Source: Oscillospiraceae bacterium
GTDB taxonomy: Bacteria; Bacillota; Clostridia; Oscillospirales; Oscillospiraceae
DNA length: 64,000 nucleotides
Reading direction: 5' to 3'
NCBI GenBank assembly: GCA_017455685.1
Contig: JAFSZH010000021.1
Coordinates: 1 to 64,000, forward strand
In this document: piece after piece, positions 51,837 through 59,861 of the stretch
How the letters are laid out: the number at the start of each line of letters is the position of its first letter
Numbering within the stretch: the stretch's first letter is position 1
Translations under genes and position numbers: made by a program
The notes under the pieces: model-generated
Database searches by the model: none
What the model saw: only the letters and a program-made list of their open reading frames with translations
What the model was told of the DNA's origin: nothing

Positions 51837-52757
51837 ATGGAGTTATTTCAGCTGAGACAGTTTTCCGCTATCGCCGAATTCGGGAACATGCGGGAAGCGG
51901 CGGACCATCTGTACATAACCCCGTCGGCCATGAGCCAAAATCTGAAAAAGCTGGAGGAGGAGCTGGGCACGCCCCTCTTCGACCGGGCGGGACGCCGGCT
52001 GGTGCTCAACGAGCCGGGCCGCCTGCTGCTCAAATGCACCCGGCAGGTGGAAAGCGAACTGGCGGAATTCCGGGTGGGTCTGGATCATCTCATCCCCCAG
52101 GCGCCGGTGACGGAACGGCCCATCGTGGTGGGCGGCGACGACTCCGGCTTTATCTCCTACGTGCTGCCCCTGTGCCTTCGGGACAAAAGCGGCTTTGACG
52201 TGCTGGGCAAGCAGCTGGTCAATACCGAGGCTGCCTTCACAAAAGCGCTGCTCCGGGGCGAGGCGGACGTAACCGTAGGCATGAAGTACATCGGCCGGGA
52301 GGACGAGAGCATCATCAGCGTACCCATTCTGGAGAGGCAGCTCTTTATTTCCGTGCCGGAATCCAACGAACTCTATGACCGAAAGGTGCTCACCCCCATC
52401 GATCTGGACGGCCAGCGCTGCCTGCAGGACTACTCCAAGGCCTCCTCCTCCCTGAAAAGCATGTTCGCCAAGATGGGCGTGCATCCCATCCGGGCTTATC
52501 AGTGCGACCGGTCCAGCTTCCCGCTGCTCTACGACAACCCGGAGCTGCTGTATCTGGTGAACGTGTTCCGGCTGCTGCAGTACCGCCGGATCCCCGGCCG
52601 CCGGCTCATCAAGTTCGAGATCCCCAGCGAGTATTTCGATCCGCTGTACTATATGTCCTACCGGAAAAGCAATCCCTATGCCAAGAGATTCTATGAGTGG
52701 TTCATGGGCGAGTATTACGAAATGTTCAAGAATATCCGGCGGAAGAATTTTGAGTGA
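51837..52757 (+). CDS. LysR-family transcriptional regulator
   Basis: 306 residues from the ATG at 51837 (GGAGGAG upstream); a longer reading from 51714 is unsupported. The N-terminal winged helix has FQLRQFSAIAEFGNMREAADHLYITPSAMSQNLKKLEEELGTPLF. The C-terminal effector domain (about 90-300) is of the periplasmic-binding type. Divergent from the MFS-UroD-SLC13 operon and separated from it by the T-N11-A boxes, so it is the likely activator responding to the operon's substrate. Confidence 0.9.
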   Translation: MELFQLRQFSAIAEFGNMREAADHLYITPSAMSQNLKKLEEELGTPLFDRAGRRLVLNEPGRLLLKCTRQVESELAEFRVGLDHLIPQAPVTERPIVVGGDDSGFISYVLPLCLRDKSGFDVLGKQLVNTEAAFTKALLRGEADVTVGMKYIGREDESIISVPILERQLFISVPESNELYDRKVLTPIDLDGQRCLQDYSKASSSLKSMFAKMGVHPIRAYQCDRSSFPLLYDNPELLYLVNVFRLLQYRRIPGRRLIKFEIPSEYFDPLYYMSYRKSNPYAKRFYEWFMGEYYEMFKNIRRKNFE

Positions 52758-52774
52758 CCCCCTATTGACGGCAA

Positions 52775-52808
52775 AAAACGCCCCGTAATTCAAAACGGGG
52801 CGTTTTTC
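52775..52808 (+). terminator. Terminator of the LysR gene
   Basis: The stem AAAACGCCCCGT / ACGGGGCGTTTT, then TTC. Confidence 0.88.
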
Positions 52809-52841
52809 TGTCGGGAAATGGCGGGTAAATAGTTTACATAA

Positions 52842-53333
52842 TTATTTTTTCTTTTCCTTCTGCGGGGCGGTGTTGATGGAATCGCCGAAGACGATGAAGC
52901 GGTTGAAGAGGAATTCCGTCACCGCGTTGATGATCATGGTGGGGATAAGGATGGCGTACTCGTTCCAGCCCCGCTGGGCCAGCGCCTCCCCCCACCAGAT
53001 GGACAGGGGCGTGAACACCAGATAGTAGCCGATGACCTTGGCCATGGCGATGGGCACGTTGTTGGCGCTGCGGAAGGTGTATTTCCGGTTGGCGGTGAAG
53101 TTGAAGATCACCGACAGGGCCAGGGCGACAAAATAGGACGGGCCGTACTTGAGCTCTTCCACCGCCGCCAGCGGGAACAGCTTTAGGAAGATCGGCAGCC
53201 GGTCGAAGTGCAGCAGCGAGTTGAGGATGCTGAAACTGACGAACTGGATGATCCCGGCGCCGGAGGTGCACATCAGGTATTTCAGCGCCATGACGGCGTT
53301 GTCTTTTTTCGTGAGAACAGGCTTCTCGTTCAT
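52842..53333 (-). CDS. GtrA-family membrane protein
   Basis: 163 residues, four membrane helices. The family features are LKYLMCTSGAGIIQFVSFSILN, FVALALSVIFNFTANRKYTF and MIINAVTEFLFNRFIVFGDS. GtrA proteins help move lipid-linked sugars for modification of surface polysaccharides. It stands alone here, with a promoter that overlaps a large palindrome. Confidence 0.88.
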   Translation of the reverse strand: MNEKPVLTKKDNAVMALKYLMCTSGAGIIQFVSFSILNSLLHFDRLPIFLKLFPLAAVEELKYGPSYFVALALSVIFNFTANRKYTFRSANNVPIAMAKVIGYYLVFTPLSIWWGEALAQRGWNEYAILIPTMIINAVTEFLFNRFIVFGDSINTAPQKEKKK

Positions 53334-53355
53334 GGTCCCATTTCCTTTGCAACAT

Positions 53356-53385
53356 ACTATAATGAATATCGGATGGCGAAATCAA
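53356..53385 (-). promoter_or_regulatory. Promoter of gtrA
   Basis: TTGATT (53380-53385), 18 bp, TATAGT (53356-53361), minus strand. The -35 is inside the palindrome at 53376-53407. Confidence 0.6.
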
Positions 53386-53407
53386 TCGAGGATTCGATTG
53401 ATTTCGC
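53376..53407. repeat. 32-bp palindrome, candidate operator
   Basis: Two perfect 14-bp arms (GCGAAATCAATCGA / TCGATTGATTTCGC) around GGAT. There is no T-run on either side. It overlaps the gtrA -35 and lies upstream of the galK promoter. Confidence 0.7.
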
Positions 53408-53441
53408 TGCCAAACGACAAGTACAGTAATTATAACAGACA

Positions 53442-53471
53442 TTGACAGCGGACACAACCGGGATTTATTAT
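53442..53471 (+). promoter_or_regulatory. Promoter of the galK operon
   Basis: Consensus TTGACA (53442-53447), 18 bp, TATTAT (53466-53471), 34 bp before the galK start. Confidence 0.6.
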
Positions 53472-53504
53472 TACTATGGTATAAAAAGTCGGGAGGATGG
53501 AAAA

Positions 53505-54788
53505 ATGCTCGTCCGCGAATGGATCGAAAAGCTCAAAAGCGGCGCTCTGGACGGAGAACTGACGGCTGCCTACGGCAGCGCGGCGGAGCCCGGGGCGCGG
53601 TATCTCTCCCTGCTGGAGGAATATGAACGCCGGTTCGGGAACGGCGAAGCGGAGCTCGTCAGCGCTCCGGGCCGGACGGAGCTGGCCGGGAATCACACCG
53701 ACCACCAGAACGGCATCGTGCTGTGCGCCGCCGTAGCCATGGACACCCTGGCGGTGTCCTCTCCCGCTCCCGACGGGAAAGTGACGCTGTTTTCCTGGGG
53801 CTTCGGGGAGATCGGGGTCGATTTAGCGGACCTCGCCCCCCGGCGGTCGGAATACGGCGGCAGCGCCGGTATCGTCCGGGGCGTGGCCGCCGGGATGACC
53901 AAGCGGGGCTATGCCGTGGGCGGGCTTCGCGGCGTGATGGACTCCCGGGTCCCCGCCGGGGGCGGGCTCTCCTCCTCGGCGGCCTTTGAGGTGCTGCTGG
54001 GGGCCCTGTTCTCCCGGTTTTACAACGCCGACGCAGTGGATCCCATGACCCTGGCCATCATCGGCCAGGGCTCCGAGCGGGACTACTTCGGCAAGCCCAG
54101 CGGTCTCATGGACCAGGCCGCCAGCGCCTGCGGCGGCATCACCATGATCGACTTTGCGGACCCCGCTGCCCCCGCCGTGGAGCGCATCTGCTTTGATTTC
54201 CGCTCCGCGGGGTACGTGCTCTGCGCGGTGGACACCCGCACCAGCCACGCGGACCTCACCGACGATTACGCCGCCATCCCCCGGGAAATGAAGGACGTCG
54301 CCGCCTTTTTCGGGAAGGATGCGTTGCGTTATGTAAACCAGGACGCCCTGGACGATCCGGACACGCTGGCCCGGCTGGAACAGCGCGTATCGCCCCGGGC
54401 GATACGGCGGGCAAAGCACTTTTTTGCCGAAAACGCCCGGGTCCCCCGTATGGCCGAGGCGCTGAAGGCGGGGCGTGTCGACGAATATATCCAGCTGATG
54501 AACGAGTCCGGCCGATCCTCCCGGGAGCTGCTGCAGAACGTGGTCCCCTCCCTTCACCCGGAGAAGACCGAGATGGCGGAGGCGCTGGATCTGGCGGGGT
54601 CCCTGCTGGAGGGCAGGGGCGCCTGGCGGGTACACGGCGGCGGCTTCGCCGGGTGCATCCAGTGTTTGGTGCCGGAGGCGGACTACGGCGATTTCGTCCG
54701 GGCCATGGAGGCGCACTACGGCCGGGGCGCCTGCTTTGAGCTGCGGGTGCGGCCCTGGGGCGTCCACGCCGCCGGGCAAGGACTCTGA
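53505..54788 (+). CDS. galK: Galactokinase (GHMP kinase)
   Basis: 427 residues from the ATG at 53505 (GGGAGG upstream). The three GHMP motifs are PGRTELAGNHTDHQNG (galactokinase signature), VPAGGGLSSSAAFE (ATP loop) and RVHGGGFAGCIQC. Phosphorylates galactose at C1. A close GHMP relative such as GalNAc kinase is the alternative. In the same strand unit as an MFS carrier and a GH2 glycosidase, which fits uptake and breakdown of a galactoside. Confidence 0.9.
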   Translation: MLVREWIEKLKSGALDGELTAAYGSAAEPGARYLSLLEEYERRFGNGEAELVSAPGRTELAGNHTDHQNGIVLCAAVAMDTLAVSSPAPDGKVTLFSWGFGEIGVDLADLAPRRSEYGGSAGIVRGVAAGMTKRGYAVGGLRGVMDSRVPAGGGLSSSAAFEVLLGALFSRFYNADAVDPMTLAIIGQGSERDYFGKPSGLMDQAASACGGITMIDFADPAAPAVERICFDFRSAGYVLCAVDTRTSHADLTDDYAAIPREMKDVAAFFGKDALRYVNQDALDDPDTLARLEQRVSPRAIRRAKHFFAENARVPRMAEALKAGRVDEYIQLMNESGRSSRELLQNVVPSLHPEKTEMAEALDLAGSLLEGRGAWRVHGGGFAGCIQCLVPEADYGDFVRAMEAHYGRGACFELRVRPWGVHAAGQGL

Positions 54789-54800
54789 AAGGAGCATTTT

Positions 54801-55559
54801 ATGCATAACGATCTTTTTTCCATCGGGCCGCTGACTGTCCACGGCTACGGTCTGATGATCGGGCTGGGAGTGGTCGCCGCGCTGTGCCTCTCCTGGCGCC
54901 GGGCCAGGGTCCGGCAGCTGGACGATGATTTCGTGACCAACATCGCCATCGCTCTGCTGCTGATGGGCTTTCTGGGAGCCAAGGTGCTGTACGTGATCGT
55001 CAGCTGGAAGGATTTTCTGGCCGATCCCTGGGCCGTGCTGGGCACGGAGGGCTTCGTGATCTACGGCGGCATCATCGGCGGATTGCTGGCCGTGTATCTC
55101 TACTGCCGGAAAAAGAAGGAATCCTTCTTCCGCTGGATGGATATCATCATCCCCGGCGTGGCGCTGGCCCAGGGGCTGGGCCGAATCGGCTGCTTTCTGG
55201 CGGGCTGCTGTTACGGCCGCCCCACCGATTCCTGGCTGGGCGTGGTCTTCCCTGCGGGGTCCATGGCCCCGGCGGGGGTGCCGCTGCTGCCGACCCAGCT
55301 CTTTTCCGCGGCTGGCGATATGCTCATCGCCGTGATACTGCTGCTGCTCGACAGAAAAAAGCACGAGGAAGGCATGCTGACGGTCTGGTATCTGCTGATG
55401 TACGCCGTGGGGCGTTTCTGCATTGAGTTCTTCCGCAGCGATTACCGGGGCGCGGTGGGCTTCCTGTCCACCTCCCAGTTTATTTCCATCCTCATCGCCG
55501 CTCTGGCGCTGCTGCTGGCATGGCGGCTGAAAAAAAGGAGCGCAAGCCATGAAGAATGA
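54801..55559 (+). CDS. lgt: Prolipoprotein diacylglyceryl transferase
   Basis: 252 residues, seven membrane helices, AAAGGAG before the ATG. HGYGLMIGLGVVAAL, GFVIYGGIIGGLLAVYLYCR (the substrate Tyr-Gly-Gly region) and GRIGCFLAGCCYGRPT (Lgt signature, clostridial variant), then YAVGRFCIEFFRSD. Attaches diacylglycerol to lipoprotein cysteines. Sits 12 bp after galK and overlaps the MFS gene by 11 bp, although unrelated in function. Confidence 0.92.
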   Translation: MHNDLFSIGPLTVHGYGLMIGLGVVAALCLSWRRARVRQLDDDFVTNIAIALLLMGFLGAKVLYVIVSWKDFLADPWAVLGTEGFVIYGGIIGGLLAVYLYCRKKKESFFRWMDIIIPGVALAQGLGRIGCFLAGCCYGRPTDSWLGVVFPAGSMAPAGVPLLPTQLFSAAGDMLIAVILLLLDRKKHEEGMLTVWYLLMYAVGRFCIEFFRSDYRGAVGFLSTSQFISILIAALALLLAWRLKKRSASHEE

Positions 55560-56904
55560 GTCTTCCGTGATCCGCAAAGCCACGCCTCTGGGCGGCCGGG
55601 TCTGGGTGAGCCTGCTGGTGTTCGGCTTTATGGGACAGATCGCCTGGATGGTGGAGAACGTGTATTTCGCCACCTATATCCAGAAAAACATCACCGCCGC
55701 GGGCTGGGCCACCTCCGCCACCGTGGCCGCCAGCGCCGTCGCCGCGGCGCTGGCTACCCTTTTCAGCGCCGCCTGGTCGGACCGGGTGGGCCGCCGCCGG
55801 GCCTTCGTGTGCTGGGGCTACCTGCTCTGGGGCGCCTCCACCGCCGCCTTTGCCCTGTTCGGCAACGGACAGGTGGCCCTGGGCGTGGGGACCGCCGTGG
55901 CGCTGTTCGTGTTCATGGACTGCGTCATGTCCGCCATCGGCAGCGCCGCCAACGACGCCGCCTTCTCCGCCTGGATCACCGACGTGACGGACGTGTCCAA
56001 CCGGGGCACCGTGGACATCGTATTGAGCATCATGCCCATCGCCGCGCTGATCGTGATCTTCGCCGGCTTCGACGGCATGACCACCAGCGGCAACTGGACG
56101 GGCTTCTTCCTGGTGCTGGGCGGCCTCACCGCCGGCGCCGGTCTGCTGGGACTGTGGATCTTCCGGGACAGCCCCACCCTGCGCCCCACCCCCGGCGGCA
56201 GCTATCTGCGGGAGGTGCTTTACGCCTTCCGGCCTCAGGTCATCCGGGAAAACAAAATGATCTACGTCTGCTTCCTGGGCATGATGTTCTCCGGCCTGGC
56301 CATGCAGATGTGGCAGCCCTATATGATCTCTCTGGTGGAGGTCACCCTCGGCATCGAAAACTACATCGTGCCCATCGGCATCGTGGTGCTCACCTCGGCG
56401 GTGATCTCCGTGCTGGCCGGCAAGGCTATGGACAAGTTCGGCAAGGAAAAGCTCTATACCCCCGTGGCGCTGATGCAGGTGCTGGGAGGGCTGCTGGCCT
56501 ACTCCATCAAATTCCTGGGCCACGCCATGGCTCTGCTGTGCGTGGGCGGCACGCTGATCATGGCGGGCAACCTGATGATGGCGGGGCTCTTCACCGCCTC
56601 CTCCCGGGACTACACCCCCGAGGGCCGGGCCGGTGCCTCCCAGAGTGTGAAGATGGTGATCTACATCATGCTGCCCATGGTCCTCTCCAGCATCATCGAC
56701 CCCTGGATCATCAAGGCCGCCGCCATGGAGCCCACGGCGGAGATCCTGGCCAAATACCCCAGCTACGCGGGCAGCTACCTCTATCCTTATGAGCTGTTCC
56801 TGGGAGCCGCTGTTGCGGCGCTGTTCATCTTCTTCCCCGCCCGGATCGTCCGGCGCGACGCCGCCCGGCTGCGGCTGGAGAAGATCCGGGAGATGGGAAA
56901 ATGA
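55549..56904 (+). CDS. MFS transporter next to GH2
   Basis: 451 residues, twelve helices. The loop 2-3 motif SAAWSDRVGRRRAFV and a final basic tail ARIVRRDAARLRLEKI are visible. AAAGGAG precedes the ATG; the start lies inside lgt and the stop overlaps the GH2 start (ATGA). Probable importer of the oligosaccharide or glycoside cleaved by the GH2 enzyme. Confidence 0.85.
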   Translation: MKNESSVIRKATPLGGRVWVSLLVFGFMGQIAWMVENVYFATYIQKNITAAGWATSATVAASAVAAALATLFSAAWSDRVGRRRAFVCWGYLLWGASTAAFALFGNGQVALGVGTAVALFVFMDCVMSAIGSAANDAAFSAWITDVTDVSNRGTVDIVLSIMPIAALIVIFAGFDGMTTSGNWTGFFLVLGGLTAGAGLLGLWIFRDSPTLRPTPGGSYLREVLYAFRPQVIRENKMIYVCFLGMMFSGLAMQMWQPYMISLVEVTLGIENYIVPIGIVVLTSAVISVLAGKAMDKFGKEKLYTPVALMQVLGGLLAYSIKFLGHAMALLCVGGTLIMAGNLMMAGLFTASSRDYTPEGRAGASQSVKMVIYIMLPMVLSSIIDPWIIKAAAMEPTAEILAKYPSYAGSYLYPYELFLGAAVAALFIFFPARIVRRDAARLRLEKIREMGK

Positions 56905-58634
56905 GCGTTATGTTAACTAATTGGGGAAAAGATCTGGACCGGGAGGCCCCCTTACCGGAGTACCCCCGGCCCCAGTTGAAGAGAGATAGTTATGTAAACC
57001 TTAATGGTCTGTGGGACTACGCCTTTACCGAGAGCGAGGCCAAACCGGCCCGCTGGGACGGACAGATCGTGGTGCCCTTCTCCCCGGAGGCCCCTTTGTC
57101 CGGGGTTAACCGCCGGCTGAAGAAAACTGAAACGCTCCACTATCGCCGGAGCTTCACCCTCCCCGAGGGCTTCCGGCTGGACCGGGTGATCCTTCATTTC
57201 GGCGCGGTCGATCAGATCGCCAAGATTTATGTAAACAATATTATGGTAACTGAACATCGGGGGGGATACTGGCCGTTTTCCGCAGATATCACCCCTGCCC
57301 TGCGCTCTGGGGAAAATGAGCTGCGCGTTTCCGTCCGGGACGATGCCGATGACGACGCTCTTGCCTACGGGAAGCAGCGGTATAAAAGCGGCGGCATCTG
57401 GTACACTGCCCAGAGCGGCATCTGGCAGACGGTTTGGATGGAGAGCGTCCCGACGGTTTACATAAAATCTATCAAGATCACGCCGGAGTATGACCAGAGC
57501 CGGGTGCGGATCAAAGTCGCCGCCTCCGCCGACACGGCCTGCACCGTGGACGTGCTGGACGCGGAGGGCGCTTTCGTTGCCGGGAGCTGGACGAAAAACG
57601 GCGAGTGCGTGATCCCCCTGCCCGGCTTTCATCCCTGGTCGCCGGAGGACCCGTATCTCTACTCCCTCCGGCTGGAGCTGGGCAAGGACCGGGCGGAGAG
57701 CTATTTCGCCATGCGGAAGTTCTCCTATACGACCCACAACGGTCACCGGGTCTTCGCCCTCAACGACAAGCCCTGCTTCCACAACGGGCTGCTGGACCAG
57801 GGCTACTGGCCCGACGGGCTGCTGACGCCCCCCGCCGACGAGGCCATGATCTTTGACATTCAGACTGCCAAAAGCTGCGGCTTCAACATGCTCAGAAAGC
57901 ACATCAAGATCGAGCCCCTCCGCTGGTACTACCACTGCGACCGGCTGGGGATGCTGGTGTGGCAGGACATGGTCTCCGGCGGACAGCCCTACGATCCGGT
58001 GCGGACCTCTTGGCTGCCGCTGATCGGCACTGTGAAGCTCCCCGACCGGGACGCCCGGCCCTTTGGACGGCGGACCGAGGAGTCGAAAAAACAGTATTAT
58101 ACCGAGCTGCGGGACACGGTGGCACTGCTCTATAACTGCCCCTGCATCGCCCTGTGGACTCCCTTCAACGAGGGCTGGGGCCAGTTCGATGCGCTGAAAG
58201 CAGCCGGGACCCTCCGGGAGCTGGACGATACCCGCTTTATCGACCACGCCAGCGGCTGGCAGGACCAGGGCTGGGAGGAGATCCAGAGCCGGCACATCTA
58301 TTTCCGCCCCGTGCGGCTGAAAAACGACGGGCGGGCCCTGTGCCTGACGGAATTCGGCGGCTACACCCTGGCGGTGGAGGGCCACCGCTGGTGCGACAGG
58401 GTCTTCGGCTACAAGATCTGCCGTGACGCCGCCGCGCTGGAACGGGATTACCGGAAGCTGTTCCGGCGGCAGATCGTCCCCCACGTGCAAAAAGAGGGCC
58501 TCACCGCCGCCGTCTACACACAGCTCACCGACGTGGAACAGGAAATGAACGGTCTGCTGACCTACGACCGTGCGGTGCTGAAGATCGGCGCCGACGCTCT
58601 GCGTGAGATCCATGAGCCTCTTAAGTTTACATAA
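56901..58634 (+). CDS. Glycoside hydrolase family 2
   Basis: 577 residues, no signal peptide, so cytoplasmic. Sugar-binding domain (1-185, with PRPQLKRDSYVNLNGLWDYAF), an Ig-like middle domain (about 186-275), and a TIM barrel with acid/base Glu424 in TPFNEGWG and nucleophile Glu484 in CLTEFGG. Shorter than LacZ. Likely a beta-galactosidase or a related exo-beta-glycosidase; linkage and sugar are open, though galK nearby favours galactose. Several copies of TTATGTAAAC lie in this gene. Confidence 0.9.
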   Translation: MSVMLTNWGKDLDREAPLPEYPRPQLKRDSYVNLNGLWDYAFTESEAKPARWDGQIVVPFSPEAPLSGVNRRLKKTETLHYRRSFTLPEGFRLDRVILHFGAVDQIAKIYVNNIMVTEHRGGYWPFSADITPALRSGENELRVSVRDDADDDALAYGKQRYKSGGIWYTAQSGIWQTVWMESVPTVYIKSIKITPEYDQSRVRIKVAASADTACTVDVLDAEGAFVAGSWTKNGECVIPLPGFHPWSPEDPYLYSLRLELGKDRAESYFAMRKFSYTTHNGHRVFALNDKPCFHNGLLDQGYWPDGLLTPPADEAMIFDIQTAKSCGFNMLRKHIKIEPLRWYYHCDRLGMLVWQDMVSGGQPYDPVRTSWLPLIGTVKLPDRDARPFGRRTEESKKQYYTELRDTVALLYNCPCIALWTPFNEGWGQFDALKAAGTLRELDDTRFIDHASGWQDQGWEEIQSRHIYFRPVRLKNDGRALCLTEFGGYTLAVEGHRWCDRVFGYKICRDAAALERDYRKLFRRQIVPHVQKEGLTAAVYTQLTDVEQEMNGLLTYDRAVLKIGADALREIHEPLKFT

Positions 58635-59799
58635 TTCTTCCGGCCCCCGCCCTCCCCGGCGGGTGCTGACGGAACTGGCCTGGGCGATGCTGCCCGCCCT
58701 GGGGCTGCTCATCTATGACCTGGCCCGGGGCGAGCTGGTCCGGCTGCAGCCGGACGCACAGCTCTATCTGAGCGTGGCTGACAACTTTCTCGCTTCGGGC
58801 CGTTTTATCCAGAACGTCCGGGCCGCCGGCAGCTTCGTGGTGCCGCCGGGACTTCCTGTGATCCTGACGCTGCTGCGGCTGGTGGGCCTGAGCCCCGGCG
58901 GGATCGCGGCGGTGCAGTACGCTCTCTTCGCCCTTTCCTGCTTTTTGCTGCGTCGGACGGAGGAGGCGCTGTTCGGCCGACCCGGTATCTCTCCCGCCGT
59001 TTACGCCCTGGCGCTGTTCCGCGCCCGGCTGACGCTGGGAAACGTCTTTGTGGAGCATTGGTTCCTGCCGGTGCTTTGCGCGATCCTGTATATGGCGGCC
59101 CGGAAAGACATCACGCCGGGAAAGCGGCTTTTTTGGCTCCATTTGCTGACGCTGTTCGCCGCGGCGCTGCGTCCGGTGCTGGCTGTCCTCTATATTCCCG
59201 TGCTGGTCTATACTTTTTCGGTGCTGCGAAAGGGCGCCGCGCCTTGTCGGGTTTTATGGCTGCTGCTCCTCCCCTGCCTGCTGTGGAGCGCCAACGCCGC
59301 TGTCAATCACCGGGAGACCGGGCACTGGATCGCGGCGGAGAACTACGCCGGGGAGGATATGTATCTGGCCAACAATCCCGGCACCCGGACGGAGCTGTAC
59401 GAGTACGAAAACCGCACGCTTTTCCTGGGCGGAGACGAAAGCGCCCTCGCGGCGTACGACGACCCCGACCCCACGGTCCGGGACGCTGCGCTGCGCAGCG
59501 CGGCGCTCCGCTGGATCGCCGGACACCCGGGGGCGTTCTGCCGGAACACGGCGATGAAATTTCTCCGGCTCTTCGGCCTCTACTGGCTGGGCGGGTTTTT
59601 CCTCTCTCTGGCCGCCGGGGTCTGGCTGGCGGGAAAAAGCAAAAACCGGGTCCTGCTGCGGACGGCCGTGGGCACTGCGCTGGCGCTGGCGCTCGTCACC
59701 TCCGCCGGGCTGGCGGTAGGGCGCTACTCCATCGTGGTCTGGCCGCTGAGCTCGGTGCTGCTGAGCGTCACCGCCGTCAGGCTGTTCCGGAAAAACTGA
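58612..59799 (+). CDS. Polytopic membrane protein, possible GT-C type
   Basis: 395 residues with about nine to ten helices. The start at ATG 58612 overlaps the GH2 gene by 23 bp; the ribosome site is weak (GTGAGA), and an in-frame GTG three codons earlier is an alternative. An outer loop reads LQPDAQLYLSVADNFLASGRFI, reminiscent of the acidic loop of GT39/GT83 enzymes. The hydrophilic part near residues 235-300 (YAGEDMYLANNPGTRTELYEYENR) resembles that of other Clostridia membrane transferases. No firm family. Confidence 0.72.
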   Translation: MSLLSLHNSSGPRPPRRVLTELAWAMLPALGLLIYDLARGELVRLQPDAQLYLSVADNFLASGRFIQNVRAAGSFVVPPGLPVILTLLRLVGLSPGGIAAVQYALFALSCFLLRRTEEALFGRPGISPAVYALALFRARLTLGNVFVEHWFLPVLCAILYMAARKDITPGKRLFWLHLLTLFAAALRPVLAVLYIPVLVYTFSVLRKGAAPCRVLWLLLLPCLLWSANAAVNHRETGHWIAAENYAGEDMYLANNPGTRTELYEYENRTLFLGGDESALAAYDDPDPTVRDAALRSAALRWIAGHPGAFCRNTAMKFLRLFGLYWLGGFFLSLAAGVWLAGKSKNRVLLRTAVGTALALALVTSAGLAVGRYSIVVWPLSSVLLSVTAVRLFRKN

Positions 59800-59812
59800 G
59801 TAAATGCAAATG

Positions 59813-59846
59813 AAAAGGACTGCGTCCCGGGGACGCAGTCCTTTTT
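59813..59846. terminator. Bidirectional terminator
   Basis: The stem AAAAGGACTGCGTCC / GGACGCAGTCCTTTT between converging membrane-protein and GH13 genes. Confidence 0.88.
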
Positions 59847-59861
59847 CGTTTTCCGGATGCT

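Noticed and set aside
53823..55673. A 616-codon minus-strand open frame opposite galK and lgt
   Set aside because: The Gly/His/Gln/Pro-rich shadow of the galactokinase and Lgt coding sequences.
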